Origin: Flavobacterium sp. LC2016-23
Lineage (GTDB): Bacteria > Bacteroidota > Bacteroidia > Flavobacteriales > Flavobacteriaceae
Direction: 5' to 3'
DNA: 64,000 bases
NCBI RefSeq assembly: GCF_009674775.1
Contig: NZ_WKKE01000001.1
Span: 304,675-368,674 of the forward strand
The notes beneath the pieces were generated by a model that saw nothing but the letters and a program-made list of their open reading frames with translations, made no database searches and was not told the DNA's origin. Positions 28,264 through 35,897 of this stretch are shown one piece after another; positions within the stretch are counted from its first letter, which is position 1, and the number at the start of each line of letters is the position of its first letter. The position numbers and the translations under genes are program-made.

Positions 28264-28300
28264 ATCTTCATTTAATCTTCATTTAGTGATTCTATCTTTG
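28264..28300 (+). promoter_or_regulatory. Direct-repeat operator and promoter of the second Lys/Ala-rich peptide gene
   Basis: ATCTTCATTTA stands twice in perfect tandem (28264-28274 and 28275-28285). Eight bases after the second TCTTCATTT comes TATCTTTG (28293-28300), a -7 box. Repeat, period and distance equal those at 25746-25781. Confidence 0.8.
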
Positions 28301-28344
28301 GCTTATAAATAATCAAATAATAATAATTTATAAAATTCAAAGTC

Positions 28345-28533
28345 ATGAAAAAATTAGTAATGTTAGCAGTAGCAGTTTTAGGAACAACAGCAATGGTAAA
28401 CGCTCAGACCACTCCGGCACAAACCACTCCGGTAAAAGAAGCCAAAGCTCCTAAAAAAGAGAAAAAAGCAGAGAAAAAAGCTAAAAAAGCAGAGGTTAAA
28501 GCAGAAGCTGCCAAAGCGGAAACAAAAAAATAA
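28345..28533 (+). CDS. Lys/Ala-rich exported small protein, copy 2
   Basis: A 62-residue protein. The signal peptide MKKLVMLAVAVLGTTAMVNA is nearly the same as in the copy at 25824. The mature chain, about 42 residues, starts QTTPAQTTPVKEAKAP and continues as Lys/Ala/Glu repeats ending ETKK. It is basic, lacks Cys and aromatic residues, and is probably disordered in the periplasm. Gene, operator and 3' hairpin all resemble copy 1, so the pair arose by duplication around the two-component system. Confidence 0.82.
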   Translation: MKKLVMLAVAVLGTTAMVNAQTTPAQTTPVKEAKAPKKEKKAEKKAKKAEVKAEAAKAETKK

Positions 28534-28610
28534 AAAGTAATTTTTATTTGGTTTCAAAGCTTTTGGTTTGGCTCTGAAATGATGAATAAAGATAATTTTA
28601 AGCAGAGGGA

Positions 28611-28640
28611 AAGGCTGGTAAAGAAATTTATCAGCCTTTT
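28611..28640 (+). terminator. Terminator-like hairpin after Lys/Ala-rich copy 2
   Basis: AAGGCTGGTAAA pairs with TTTATCAGCCTT (one G-T pair) around GAAA. The T-run is short. It is homologous to the hairpin at 26106. Confidence 0.75.
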
Positions 28641-28723
28641 GATTTATATTTGAGTTAAATTTTTGATAATAAAAAGCAATAAAAAATTCATTCTTTGTTA
28701 CTTTGCTTAAAACTATACCTATA

Positions 28724-29959
28724 ATGATTATTCGTTTTGTAATTCTTTGTGCTCTTTTTTTATTTATTGAGTTCTATTCTTATCAAGCCTTTCGTACTTT
28801 AATCAAACTAAGATGGGTTTTGGTGAGTTATCAAATTATAAGCGTACTGCTTTTAATTTTTATCATTTATTCTTTTTCACAGGTGGATCGTTCCGTTGGA
28901 CAAACGAGACAGTTTATGTTTACCACTGGCCTGATGCTGTTGGTATACGTACCGAAAATTGTACTGACACTAATTATGTTTGGCGAAGATATTTTCAGGG
29001 CAGGAGCGGGAATAGTGAATTATTTTGTGTACAATTCAAGTGGTTCAGAAGCGATTCCGTCAAGACGAAAATTCATCAGCCAGATTGGTTTAGGATTGGC
29101 TGCGGTTCCTTTTCTGTCCTTAATTTACGGGATTTTTGAAGGCAAGTATAATTTTAAGGTAATTAAACAGACAATTTTCTTTCCGGATCTTCCTGATGCT
29201 TTTGATGGTTTTAAAATTACTCAGATTTCGGATGTTCACAGCGGAAGTTTTGATAATCCGGAGAAGATCAGTTATGCCATTGACCTGATCAATCAGCAGG
29301 AAGCGGACATGATTTTGTTTACAGGAGATATCGTCAATACACATGCAAAAGAAATGCATCCGTGGTTGGAAACTTTCAATAAAATAAAAGACTATAAATA
29401 CGGTAAGTTTTCCGTTTTAGGAAACCATGATTACGGCGAATATGTTACCTGGCCGTCTGAAGCGCAAAAAGCAGAAAATTTCGAAGCCATAAAGAAATTA
29501 TATGGCCAGATTGGCTTTAAATTGCTGCTAAATGAACACACTTACATCCAAAAAGGCGATGATAAAATCGCCTTGATCGGAGTAGAGAACTGGGGGCAGA
29601 ATTTTAAAAAAGCCGGAGATTTGAACAAAGCTTCGCAAAATGTAGCTCAGGATGATTTTAAAGTCTTAATGAGTCATGATCCAAGTCATTGGGAATATGA
29701 AATCAAGAACCATCCTAAAAACTTTCACCTGACATTGTCTGGACACACTCACGGCATGCAGTTTGGTATTGAAATACCGGGTTATTTTAAATGGAGTATT
29801 GCCCAGTATATTTACAAACAGTGGGCAGGATTATATCAAGAGTTAGGCCGATATGTATATGTGAACCGCGGTTTTGGTTTTCATGCCTATCCGGGACGAG
29901 TGGGTATTATGCCGGAGATAACGGTCATTGAACTAAAAAAAGGCAAGAATGTGGCTTAA
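28724..29959 (+). CDS. Membrane-anchored calcineurin-like metallophosphoesterase
   Basis: A 411-residue protein; the ATG at 28724 is used in place of a TTG at 28703. About four hydrophobic segments fill the first 130 residues. Then comes SRRKFISQIGLGLAAVPF, which looks like an internal twin-arginine-type motif followed by a hydrophobic stretch. The catalytic domain has the five metallophosphoesterase blocks: ITQISDVHSGSF, LFTGDIVN, VLGNHDYGEY, MSHDPSHW and LSGHTHGMQFG. It resembles YaeI-type lipid or nucleotide phosphoesterases; the substrate is unknown. Confidence 0.88.
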   Translation: MIIRFVILCALFLFIEFYSYQAFRTLIKLRWVLVSYQIISVLLLIFIIYSFSQVDRSVGQTRQFMFTTGLMLLVYVPKIVLTLIMFGEDIFRAGAGIVNYFVYNSSGSEAIPSRRKFISQIGLGLAAVPFLSLIYGIFEGKYNFKVIKQTIFFPDLPDAFDGFKITQISDVHSGSFDNPEKISYAIDLINQQEADMILFTGDIVNTHAKEMHPWLETFNKIKDYKYGKFSVLGNHDYGEYVTWPSEAQKAENFEAIKKLYGQIGFKLLLNEHTYIQKGDDKIALIGVENWGQNFKKAGDLNKASQNVAQDDFKVLMSHDPSHWEYEIKNHPKNFHLTLSGHTHGMQFGIEIPGYFKWSIAQYIYKQWAGLYQELGRYVYVNRGFGFHAYPGRVGIMPEITVIELKKGKNVA

Positions 29960-29973
29960 TTCGTTAAAAATGC

Positions 29974-29981
29974 TACATTTG
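29974..29981 (+). promoter_or_regulatory. Promoter -7 box of the thioredoxin-like gene
   Basis: TACATTTG matches TAnnTTTG, 50 bases before the ATG at 30032. Confidence 0.55.
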
Positions 29982-30031
29982 TATTAAACTATCTCTTTTT
30001 AATAGATTAAAAGAATTAAATTTTTGGTTTT

Positions 30032-30334
30032 ATGTCAAAATTTGGAGAACTTATAAATGCTCAGGTTCCAGTGTTAATTGATTTTTACACAGATTGGAAC
30101 GAATCATCTGTGTCCATGCATCCCGTTATTAAGGATGTGGCTGCTGCACTTGGCGATAAGGCCAAAGTTATTAAAATCGATGTAGATAAAAACCAGGAAC
30201 TTGCTGAGGCGTTGCGTATAAAAGGACTGCCTACTTTAATGATTTACAAAGAAGGACAAATGATCTGGAGACAGTCAGGAGAACTGGATGCCAATACAAT
30301 AATCGGAATTGTTCAGGATCAATTCAACTTATAA
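30032..30334 (+). CDS. Thioredoxin-fold protein lacking the active-site cysteines
   Basis: A 100-residue protein with the whole thioredoxin outline: VPVLIDFYTDW, KVIKIDVDKNQELAEALRIKG, the cis-Pro segment LPTLMIYKEG and a C-terminal helix. Where thioredoxin has WCGPC, this protein reads WNESS (residues 22-26), so both redox cysteines are missing and there is no cysteine anywhere. It cannot be a dithiol reductase. A binding or chaperone-like role is inferred. It is read from its own promoter and stands alone. Confidence 0.87.
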   Translation: MSKFGELINAQVPVLIDFYTDWNESSVSMHPVIKDVAAALGDKAKVIKIDVDKNQELAEALRIKGLPTLMIYKEGQMIWRQSGELDANTIIGIVQDQFNL

Positions 30335-30357
30335 TACTACAAGATTGTAGATGTGAT

Positions 30358-30996
30358 TTAGTGAATAATATCAAAAGCAAATCCATTTTCTTTTAGGAAA
30401 TGCAGTGTTTTAGGTAAGGCAAATTTTAAATTTTCTGAAGCTTTTACACTGTCATGAAAAACGATAACACTTCCGGATTTTACATTTTTAGTAACGTTTT
30501 CAAGGCATTTTTCGGGAGTAATACTCTGATCGAAGTCAGCACTTAACACATCCCACATTACTATTTTATAGCCTAAGTTTCTTAGAATCTTAGATTGCTC
30601 TTTTTTGATCTTTCCGTAAGGCGGACGAAAAATCAACGGATTTAGGTTTTTTTCTTCTGAAAGGACCGTAGCGCAATTTTTTACATTCTCAATATAATCA
30701 TTGGTTTTGCTTTTCCACCCGTTAATATGGTTCATGGTATGATTTCCTATGGAATGCCCTTCAGTAATCAGTTTTTCAAATAAGGAAGAATTTGCTTTGA
30801 TGTTTTTTCCGATACAAAAAAAGGTGGCTTTGGCATCAAATTTTTTCAATTCAGATAAAACCCAGTCTGTAACTTCAGGAGTTGGGCCATCATCAAAAGT
30901 GAGGTATATTTTCTTTTCATTGTTCGGAATATCCCAACAATATTTAGAAAACACCCTTTTGATGAATGCGTTAGTTTTTACCCAATAGAAGCTCAT
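30358..30996 (-). CDS. Polysaccharide deacetylase (NodB homology domain)
   Basis: A 212-residue carbohydrate esterase family 4 protein. The metal-binding motifs are intact: TFDDGPTP with Asp35 and Asp36, then HSIGNHTMNH with His86 and His90. The catalytic segments RPPYGK and VMWDVLSADFD and the final VFHDS are also present. It would remove N-acetyl groups from peptidoglycan or another envelope glycan. No clear signal peptide is visible, only a weakly hydrophobic start, so its location is uncertain. Confidence 0.9.
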   Translation of the reverse strand: MSFYWVKTNAFIKRVFSKYCWDIPNNEKKIYLTFDDGPTPEVTDWVLSELKKFDAKATFFCIGKNIKANSSLFEKLITEGHSIGNHTMNHINGWKSKTNDYIENVKNCATVLSEEKNLNPLIFRPPYGKIKKEQSKILRNLGYKIVMWDVLSADFDQSITPEKCLENVTKNVKSGSVIVFHDSVKASENLKFALPKTLHFLKENGFAFDIIH

Positions 30997-31030
30997 TTTT
31001 CAAAATGATTTAGTGATATGTAAAAATAAA

Positions 31031-31067
31031 AAATGTAGCGCTATTTATCTAACAGCGCTACATTTTT
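31031..31067 (-). terminator. Terminator after the DUF2723 gene
   Basis: AAATGTAGCGCT pairs with AGCGCTACATTT around an 11-base loop, with a T-run on the minus strand. It ends the long leftward DUF2723 transcript. Confidence 0.87.
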
Positions 31068-31090
31068 TTAATTGCTAATATTTTCGTATA

Positions 31091-34000
31091 TTATTCTTTT
31101 TCTCTTCCAAAACGTTCGAAAACATTTACATAAGTATTAAAAGTTATTTTATGTTTTTCATAGAATGCCTGGTCGTTATTGTCTTTCATTACTTCCAGTA
31201 AGCTTCTGTAACGCTCAATTTCCGTAATAATATCAATGGCTAAGTCGGTTTGGTCTGAAGCGCTTAATGTTGCATAATAATTCAGTTCCTCTTTGTATTT
31301 CTGAATCAGTTTGTTTAGCAGATCCTGAGCTTTTGCTTTTTCTCCGACTTTATAATATCCGCCTGCGAAAGGTTCTACTAACGAATAGTATCCGAATTTG
31401 TCCAAAGGCATTTTTGTCATGGCTAAATTGATCACATTTTTAGCTTTGTCAATTTTCCCTTCTTCAATAAGCTGATTCATCAAACGAGACAGATTAGTGC
31501 GATATGTAATACTGTTTCTTCTTGTTTCCGGGTCGTGATAGATTTTAGTGCTTTCACTGTTGCCCCAGTCCCACTTCATTACAATATTGTACATTTTATC
31601 GGCATCAATTTGCCCCATGTCCATTGGTCCGCCCTCTTTTGAAGGGGTATTTTTAACAGGAACTAATTTGTAAACCATTCCGTCTAATTGTAAATAGTCT
31701 TTCAGCCACAAATAATCTTCGTCATCAAAAGCGCCTCCGCTAAAATAGATCGGTCTTTTCCAGTTATTATTCGCTAAAATATCCAACATCATTAAGCGGT
31801 TTTTGTATAACGCGCTTCCTTTGATGTTAATGTCCATATAAGGAACGATAGAGTCATTGTATTTTGGGTTGACCACTTTGTTTTTAATAATTAAAGCTTT
31901 GTCAACAGGAACCCTGATTTTGTTAGTTGGATAAAAATGAATCGTCTGCCCATTTTGTAAACCTACAGTCGATTTTGGATTTTTAATAAAACTAATAAAG
32001 TCATTGATGTTCCAACGTGTTTCTATTTTTGGAATATGAGCCACGTAATCCAGTTTATCACCCACATATTCGGCATGTGTAAATGATATCGGCAGTGGTT
32101 CAGATTCGTACGATTTGGCTTTCATCTGGTCAATGTACCAGTCCGTCATAAAAAGGCTCGTATTTACGATTTTCACATCTGTTCGTATACCTTCGATTTC
32201 CTGGGCATACCACAACGGGAACGTATCATTATCTCCAATGGTAAATAAGATGGCGTCTTTATCGCAGGAAGTTAAATAGGCTTTTGCCATTGCAACAGCT
32301 GTATATTTACCGGATCTGTCATGATCGTCCCAGTTTTGGGAAGCCATTAAAACAGGAGCGGCCAATAAACTTCCGGCAATAATAATCGGACCGGCAAGCT
32401 TAGGTGCAATATATTTCTGGATACTTTCGTATAAAGAATATACTCCAAATCCTATCCAGATGGCAAATACATAAAAGGACCCTACAAGTGCATAATCCCT
32501 TTCACGAGGTTCAAAAGGTCTTTCGTTCAGGTAAATTTTAAGCGCAATTCCGGTGAATAAGAATAAAGCCAAAAGCACGTAAAAACTTTTAAGGTCTTTA
32601 TTGGCGTGATACATAAGTCCGATTAGCCCTAAAATAAAAGGCAGGAAGAAGTAAACGTTTCTTCCTTTGTTGTTGAGTACATCAGTAGGTAAATTATCCT
32701 GAGAGCCAAGATGCAGCGAATCAAGTGCTTTGATTCCGCTAATCCAGTTCCCGTCTAAATTATCGTATTTTCCCTGAATATCGTTCTGGCGTCCGACAAA
32801 GTTCCACATCAGGTATCTCCAGTACATATATCCGAATTGGTATTCGAACATAAAACTAAAGTTGTCTACAGTGGATGGTTTTTCGATAATTAAGTAATCA
32901 CCGTAACTTTTGAGGAATTTTGTATAACCTTCGTTGTCAATTTGTTTTTGAGCATACGCCTTTCTGAATTCAGAAACCGTTTTCTCTACTTCATTACGCA
33001 ACTGAGCAGTAGCTTTGTTGTACTCCTCTTCACTTAACTGACTGGCGTCAATTCCGTACTTCGCCAGATCATCTTCGTAAGGGTAATTTGGATTTATTTT
33101 GAAACTCGGAGGATTGGTAAAACTGATATAGTTCTGAATGTGGCTGGTTTCGGTACTCCACATTCTTGGCAGAATCGCTTTTTGATTGTCGTCTGTATTT
33201 TGTTCCGCGTTTTTATAATTGTTGGTGATAACGTATTTTCCGGTTTTGTAATCTCTTTCGTAGTTTGGATTTTTGTCTAAATATGGTGTTTTAGCGTCCA
33301 GACCGGCAAAAACTTCAGTATACTGAGGTCCGTAAAACAATGGATTAACGCCATATTGTTCACGATTATAGTAGGCTAAAACCTCTGTAGCATCCGATGG
33401 TTTGTTTTCGTTAATTACCGTATTGGCGTTAGCACGAACCGGCAACATCATCCAGGTGGAGAAACCTATTAAAATAAATAAAACACAAAGAATAATGGTG
33501 TTGTAGAAAATAAGCCCTTTTTGTTTGGTATATTTTAATCCGAAATAAAAGAAAGCAATAAAGAGCAATGCGACAAAAATACTTCCTGAATTGAAAGGCA
33601 GTCCCATGCTGTTTACCATGAAAATTTCAGTTTTACCAAAGAAAGCCATCGTTAAGGGTAAAAGTAATTTGAAGATAAATAACAAAATACCGATCACTAC
33701 TACATTGGCAATTAAAAAGTTCTTGATCGTAACTTTTTCGTAATGTTTAAAATAATATAAAAATCCTATTGAAGGAATCGTCAGCAATGCCATGAAGTGA
33801 ACTCCAAACGAAAGACCGATCACAAGTGAGATCACCAATAACCATTTGTTTCCTTTTGGTTTGTCCATATCCTGTTCCCAGCGAAGTCCAAGCCAGAAAA
33901 GCAAGGCAATTAATAAAGACGCCATTGCATACACTTCAGCTTCAACAGCATTAAACCAGAAACTGTCTGAAAAAGTATAGGCCAAAGCTCCTACAAAGGA

Positions 34001-34372
34001 ACTTCCTAAGATTACAATTGAATTGCTTTGATTGATTTCGGCAAAACGAGCTATAATTTTTTTCAAAATCATAGAAGAAGACCAAAACAAAAACAAAATA
34101 GTGAAGGCACTTGAGAAAACAGACATCATATTTACCATCACGGCCACATGCTGATTGTCTATAGCAAACATGGCAAAGAAAGCGCCCATCATTTGAAATA
34201 AAGGAGCTCCGGGTGGGTGACCCACTTCCAGTTTGGCTGCTGTAGCAATATATTCGCCACAATCCCAAAAGCTCATTGTAGGTTCAACAGTTAGTGTATA
34301 AGTAATTAAAGCGATTGCAAATGCAAACCAACCAATAATTGTATTCCATTTATTGAAATTGAATTGTGCCAT
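31091..34372 (-). CDS. DUF2723 membrane protein, TMEM260-like putative O-mannosyltransferase
   Basis: A 1093-residue membrane protein. The N-terminal DUF2723 region begins YTLTVEPTMSFWDCGEYIA, with the acidic FWDCGEY motif expected in the first extracytoplasmic loop, and HPPGAPLFQ follows; about ten membrane segments run to residue 330. Two or three more segments lie around 575-690. The last 400 residues are soluble, starting with FTIGDNDTFPLWYAQ and ending in a helical, TPR-like part. DUF2723 is the domain of human TMEM260, an O-mannosyltransferase, so a GT-C-type role in protein glycosylation is likely but inferred. Confidence 0.88.
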   Translation of the reverse strand: MAQFNFNKWNTIIGWFAFAIALITYTLTVEPTMSFWDCGEYIATAAKLEVGHPPGAPLFQMMGAFFAMFAIDNQHVAVMVNMMSVFSSAFTILFLFWSSSMILKKIIARFAEINQSNSIVILGSSFVGALAYTFSDSFWFNAVEAEVYAMASLLIALLFWLGLRWEQDMDKPKGNKWLLVISLVIGLSFGVHFMALLTIPSIGFLYYFKHYEKVTIKNFLIANVVVIGILLFIFKLLLPLTMAFFGKTEIFMVNSMGLPFNSGSIFVALLFIAFFYFGLKYTKQKGLIFYNTIILCVLFILIGFSTWMMLPVRANANTVINENKPSDATEVLAYYNREQYGVNPLFYGPQYTEVFAGLDAKTPYLDKNPNYERDYKTGKYVITNNYKNAEQNTDDNQKAILPRMWSTETSHIQNYISFTNPPSFKINPNYPYEDDLAKYGIDASQLSEEEYNKATAQLRNEVEKTVSEFRKAYAQKQIDNEGYTKFLKSYGDYLIIEKPSTVDNFSFMFEYQFGYMYWRYLMWNFVGRQNDIQGKYDNLDGNWISGIKALDSLHLGSQDNLPTDVLNNKGRNVYFFLPFILGLIGLMYHANKDLKSFYVLLALFLFTGIALKIYLNERPFEPRERDYALVGSFYVFAIWIGFGVYSLYESIQKYIAPKLAGPIIIAGSLLAAPVLMASQNWDDHDRSGKYTAVAMAKAYLTSCDKDAILFTIGDNDTFPLWYAQEIEGIRTDVKIVNTSLFMTDWYIDQMKAKSYESEPLPISFTHAEYVGDKLDYVAHIPKIETRWNINDFISFIKNPKSTVGLQNGQTIHFYPTNKIRVPVDKALIIKNKVVNPKYNDSIVPYMDINIKGSALYKNRLMMLDILANNNWKRPIYFSGGAFDDEDYLWLKDYLQLDGMVYKLVPVKNTPSKEGGPMDMGQIDADKMYNIVMKWDWGNSESTKIYHDPETRRNSITYRTNLSRLMNQLIEEGKIDKAKNVINLAMTKMPLDKFGYYSLVEPFAGGYYKVGEKAKAQDLLNKLIQKYKEELNYYATLSASDQTDLAIDIITEIERYRSLLEVMKDNNDQAFYEKHKITFNTYVNVFERFGREKE

Positions 34373-34566
34373 ATTTAGGTGTTAAAATTTTGTTTGTTTT
34401 CTATCCTACAAAGAAAATGTTTTTTTGCGTAAAGAATGGAGCATTAACAAAAAATTCTATAAAAGTATTTCCTAATGGTAATATATTGTTTGTGAAATAC
34501 TTGCAGAAATATTGCGGATTTTGAAGGGCAGAAAATGAAAAAAAATGATTTTTTTTCATCAAAAAG

Positions 34567-34597
34567 TTTGTGCAAACTAAAAAAAGCTTTAAATTTG
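34567..34597 (+). promoter_or_regulatory. Promoter of tRNA-Gln copy 1
   Basis: TTTG (34567-34570), 19 bases, TAAATTTG (34590-34597): a perfect -33/-7 pair, 20 bases before the tRNA. Confidence 0.8.
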
Positions 34598-34617
34598 CAC
34601 TCGCTTAACAGCATTGC

Positions 34618-34688
34618 TGGTCTATGGTGTAATGGTAACACAACTGTTTTTGGTGCAGTCTTTCAAGGTTCGAGTCCTTGTAGACCAA
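34618..34688 (+). tRNA. tRNA-Gln(TTG), copy 1
   Basis: Acceptor stem TGGTCTA pairs with TAGACCA, with discriminator A. The anticodon arm ACTGT-TTTTGGT-GCAGT has anticodon TTG, which reads CAA. The T-arm contains GGTTCGAGTCC. The CCA end is not encoded. It has its own promoter and terminator. Confidence 0.96.
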
Positions 34689-34691
34689 CAT

Positions 34692-34720
34692 AAAAGCCTC
34701 TCAATCGAGAGGCTTTTTTT
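34692..34720 (+). terminator. Terminator of tRNA-Gln copy 1
   Basis: AAAAGCCTCTC pairs with GAGAGGCTTTT around AATC, with a T-run. Confidence 0.92.
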
Positions 34721-34732
34721 ATGTAATAAAAA

Positions 34733-34764
34733 TTTGCGCAGACTAAAAAAAAGATTTAAGTTTG
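34733..34764 (+). promoter_or_regulatory. Promoter of tRNA-Gln copy 2
   Basis: TTTG (34733-34736), 20 bases, TAAGTTTG (34757-34764). It was duplicated with the tRNA but has diverged a little. Confidence 0.75.
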
Positions 34765-34784
34765 CACTCGCTTAACAGCACTGC

Positions 34785-34855
34785 TGGTCTATGGTGTAAT
34801 GGTAACACAACTGTTTTTGGTGCAGTCTTTCAAGGTTCGAGTCCTTGTAGACCAA
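34785..34855 (+). tRNA. tRNA-Gln(TTG), copy 2
   Basis: Identical in sequence to the copy 167 bases upstream: same acceptor stem, TTG anticodon and T-arm. The duplicated block includes promoter, tRNA and terminator. Confidence 0.96.
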
Positions 34856-34858
34856 CAT

Positions 34859-34887
34859 AAAAGCCTCTCAATCGAGAGGCTTTTTTT
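34859..34887 (+). terminator. Terminator of tRNA-Gln copy 2
   Basis: Same GCCTCTC-AATC-GAGAGGC hairpin and T-run as after copy 1. Confidence 0.92.
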
Positions 34888-34906
34888 ATGCAGTAAAGTT
34901 GTGATC

Positions 34907-34997
34907 TTAAACGCAAAGAAACAAAACGCAAGGTTCGCAAAGTTTAATAAATAAGCTTTGTGATCCTTGTGCAAATCTTTGCGTTCTTTGCGGTTAA
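34907..34997. repeat. CGCAAAG-family inverted repeat
   Basis: TTAAACGCAAAGAAACAAAA and AACGCAAGGTTCGCAAAG face CTTTGTGATCCTTGTGCAAA and TCTTTGCGTTCTTTGCGG. It is the same word family as at 5691-5813, and lies between the tRNA pair and the AraC-type gene. Confidence 0.7.
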
Positions 34998-35023
34998 ATT
35001 AAAGCTTGGCAAGTAATACAGTA

Positions 35024-35833
35024 TTATTTATGTAAAGTGGAGGGAGCTACCCCGAATTTCTTTTTAAATGAAAATGAAAAATGCGATAAGTCTTCAAAAC
35101 CAACTCCAATATAAACTTCAGAAGGAGCTTTCCCTTTTTCCTTGATCAGATAATACGCTTCCTGAAGTCTTTTGTTCAGCAGCCAGTGTCCGGGTGTTTC
35201 CTGAAAGACTTTCTGAAAATCCCTTTTAAAAGTAGCCAGACTTCTTCCGGTGAGATAGGCAAAACGATTTAAGTGTACATTAAAATGGAAATTTCTGTTC
35301 ATGAAAGCTTCCAGATCAATTTTACCGGGCTCGTTAAAGTCAAATAAGAGGTCTTTAAGTTCAGGATTTACTTTGAGTAGAAGATGAACGGCTTCTTTGA
35401 TTTTTAAATTAAATAAAACTTCATTGTTTTCCTCTTCCACTTTCAGGTAAGACAGGAGTGAAGTCATAAAGGATTGGTAGAGCGGGTGTGGATTTAAAGG
35501 TATGATTGCAGCTTCGTCGGGTTTCTTCTCAATTTTAAATTGATATTCCTGGTAGATTTCACGCAGGATTTCCTGATCCAAAAAGAGTGATATCACTTTA
35601 AATTCGCCTCCTTCCGGCGGGATTTTTACAAATTTGGCCAAATGATTTCTTTTGCTGATTCTAAAATCACCTGGTTTGGAGTGATAAGTTTTTTTGCTGT
35701 CAGAAGCAATCATTTCGCCTGAAATCTGGTAGCTGAACACGTGTTCAGGTATAAAATGTTCTCCTTCGCGACTGCGTGCATAATAACAGGAGTACAATAT
35801 CTTAGGTTTTGTATTTGCTTTGATCGATGACAT
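35024..35833 (-). CDS. AraC family transcriptional regulator
   Basis: A 269-residue regulator of the ExsA/AraC type. The N-terminal 150 residues form a sensor part with cupin-like strands (VFSYQISGEMIA, KPGDFRISKRNHLAKF). The C-terminal double helix-turn-helix is clear: LNRFAYLTGRSLATFKRDF, ETPGHWLLNKRLQEAYYLI and VGFEDLSHFSFSFKKKFGVAPS. The aldehyde dehydrogenase gene ends 65 bases upstream of its start on the same strand, so it may be the regulator or a co-transcribed partner of that gene. Confidence 0.93.
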   Translation of the reverse strand: MSSIKANTKPKILYSCYYARSREGEHFIPEHVFSYQISGEMIASDSKKTYHSKPGDFRISKRNHLAKFVKIPPEGGEFKVISLFLDQEILREIYQEYQFKIEKKPDEAAIIPLNPHPLYQSFMTSLLSYLKVEEENNEVLFNLKIKEAVHLLLKVNPELKDLLFDFNEPGKIDLEAFMNRNFHFNVHLNRFAYLTGRSLATFKRDFQKVFQETPGHWLLNKRLQEAYYLIKEKGKAPSEVYIGVGFEDLSHFSFSFKKKFGVAPSTLHK

Positions 35834-35897
35834 ACTGTAAAGTTACTAAAAAGACACAGAAAATCGGGTTTATAAAATTTTCTGTGCCTGATGGTTA

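Noticed and set aside
28813..29139. A 108-codon frame inside the metallophosphoesterase gene
   Set aside because: It is a same-strand shadow in another frame, rich in Trp, Cys and Arg and without any motif.
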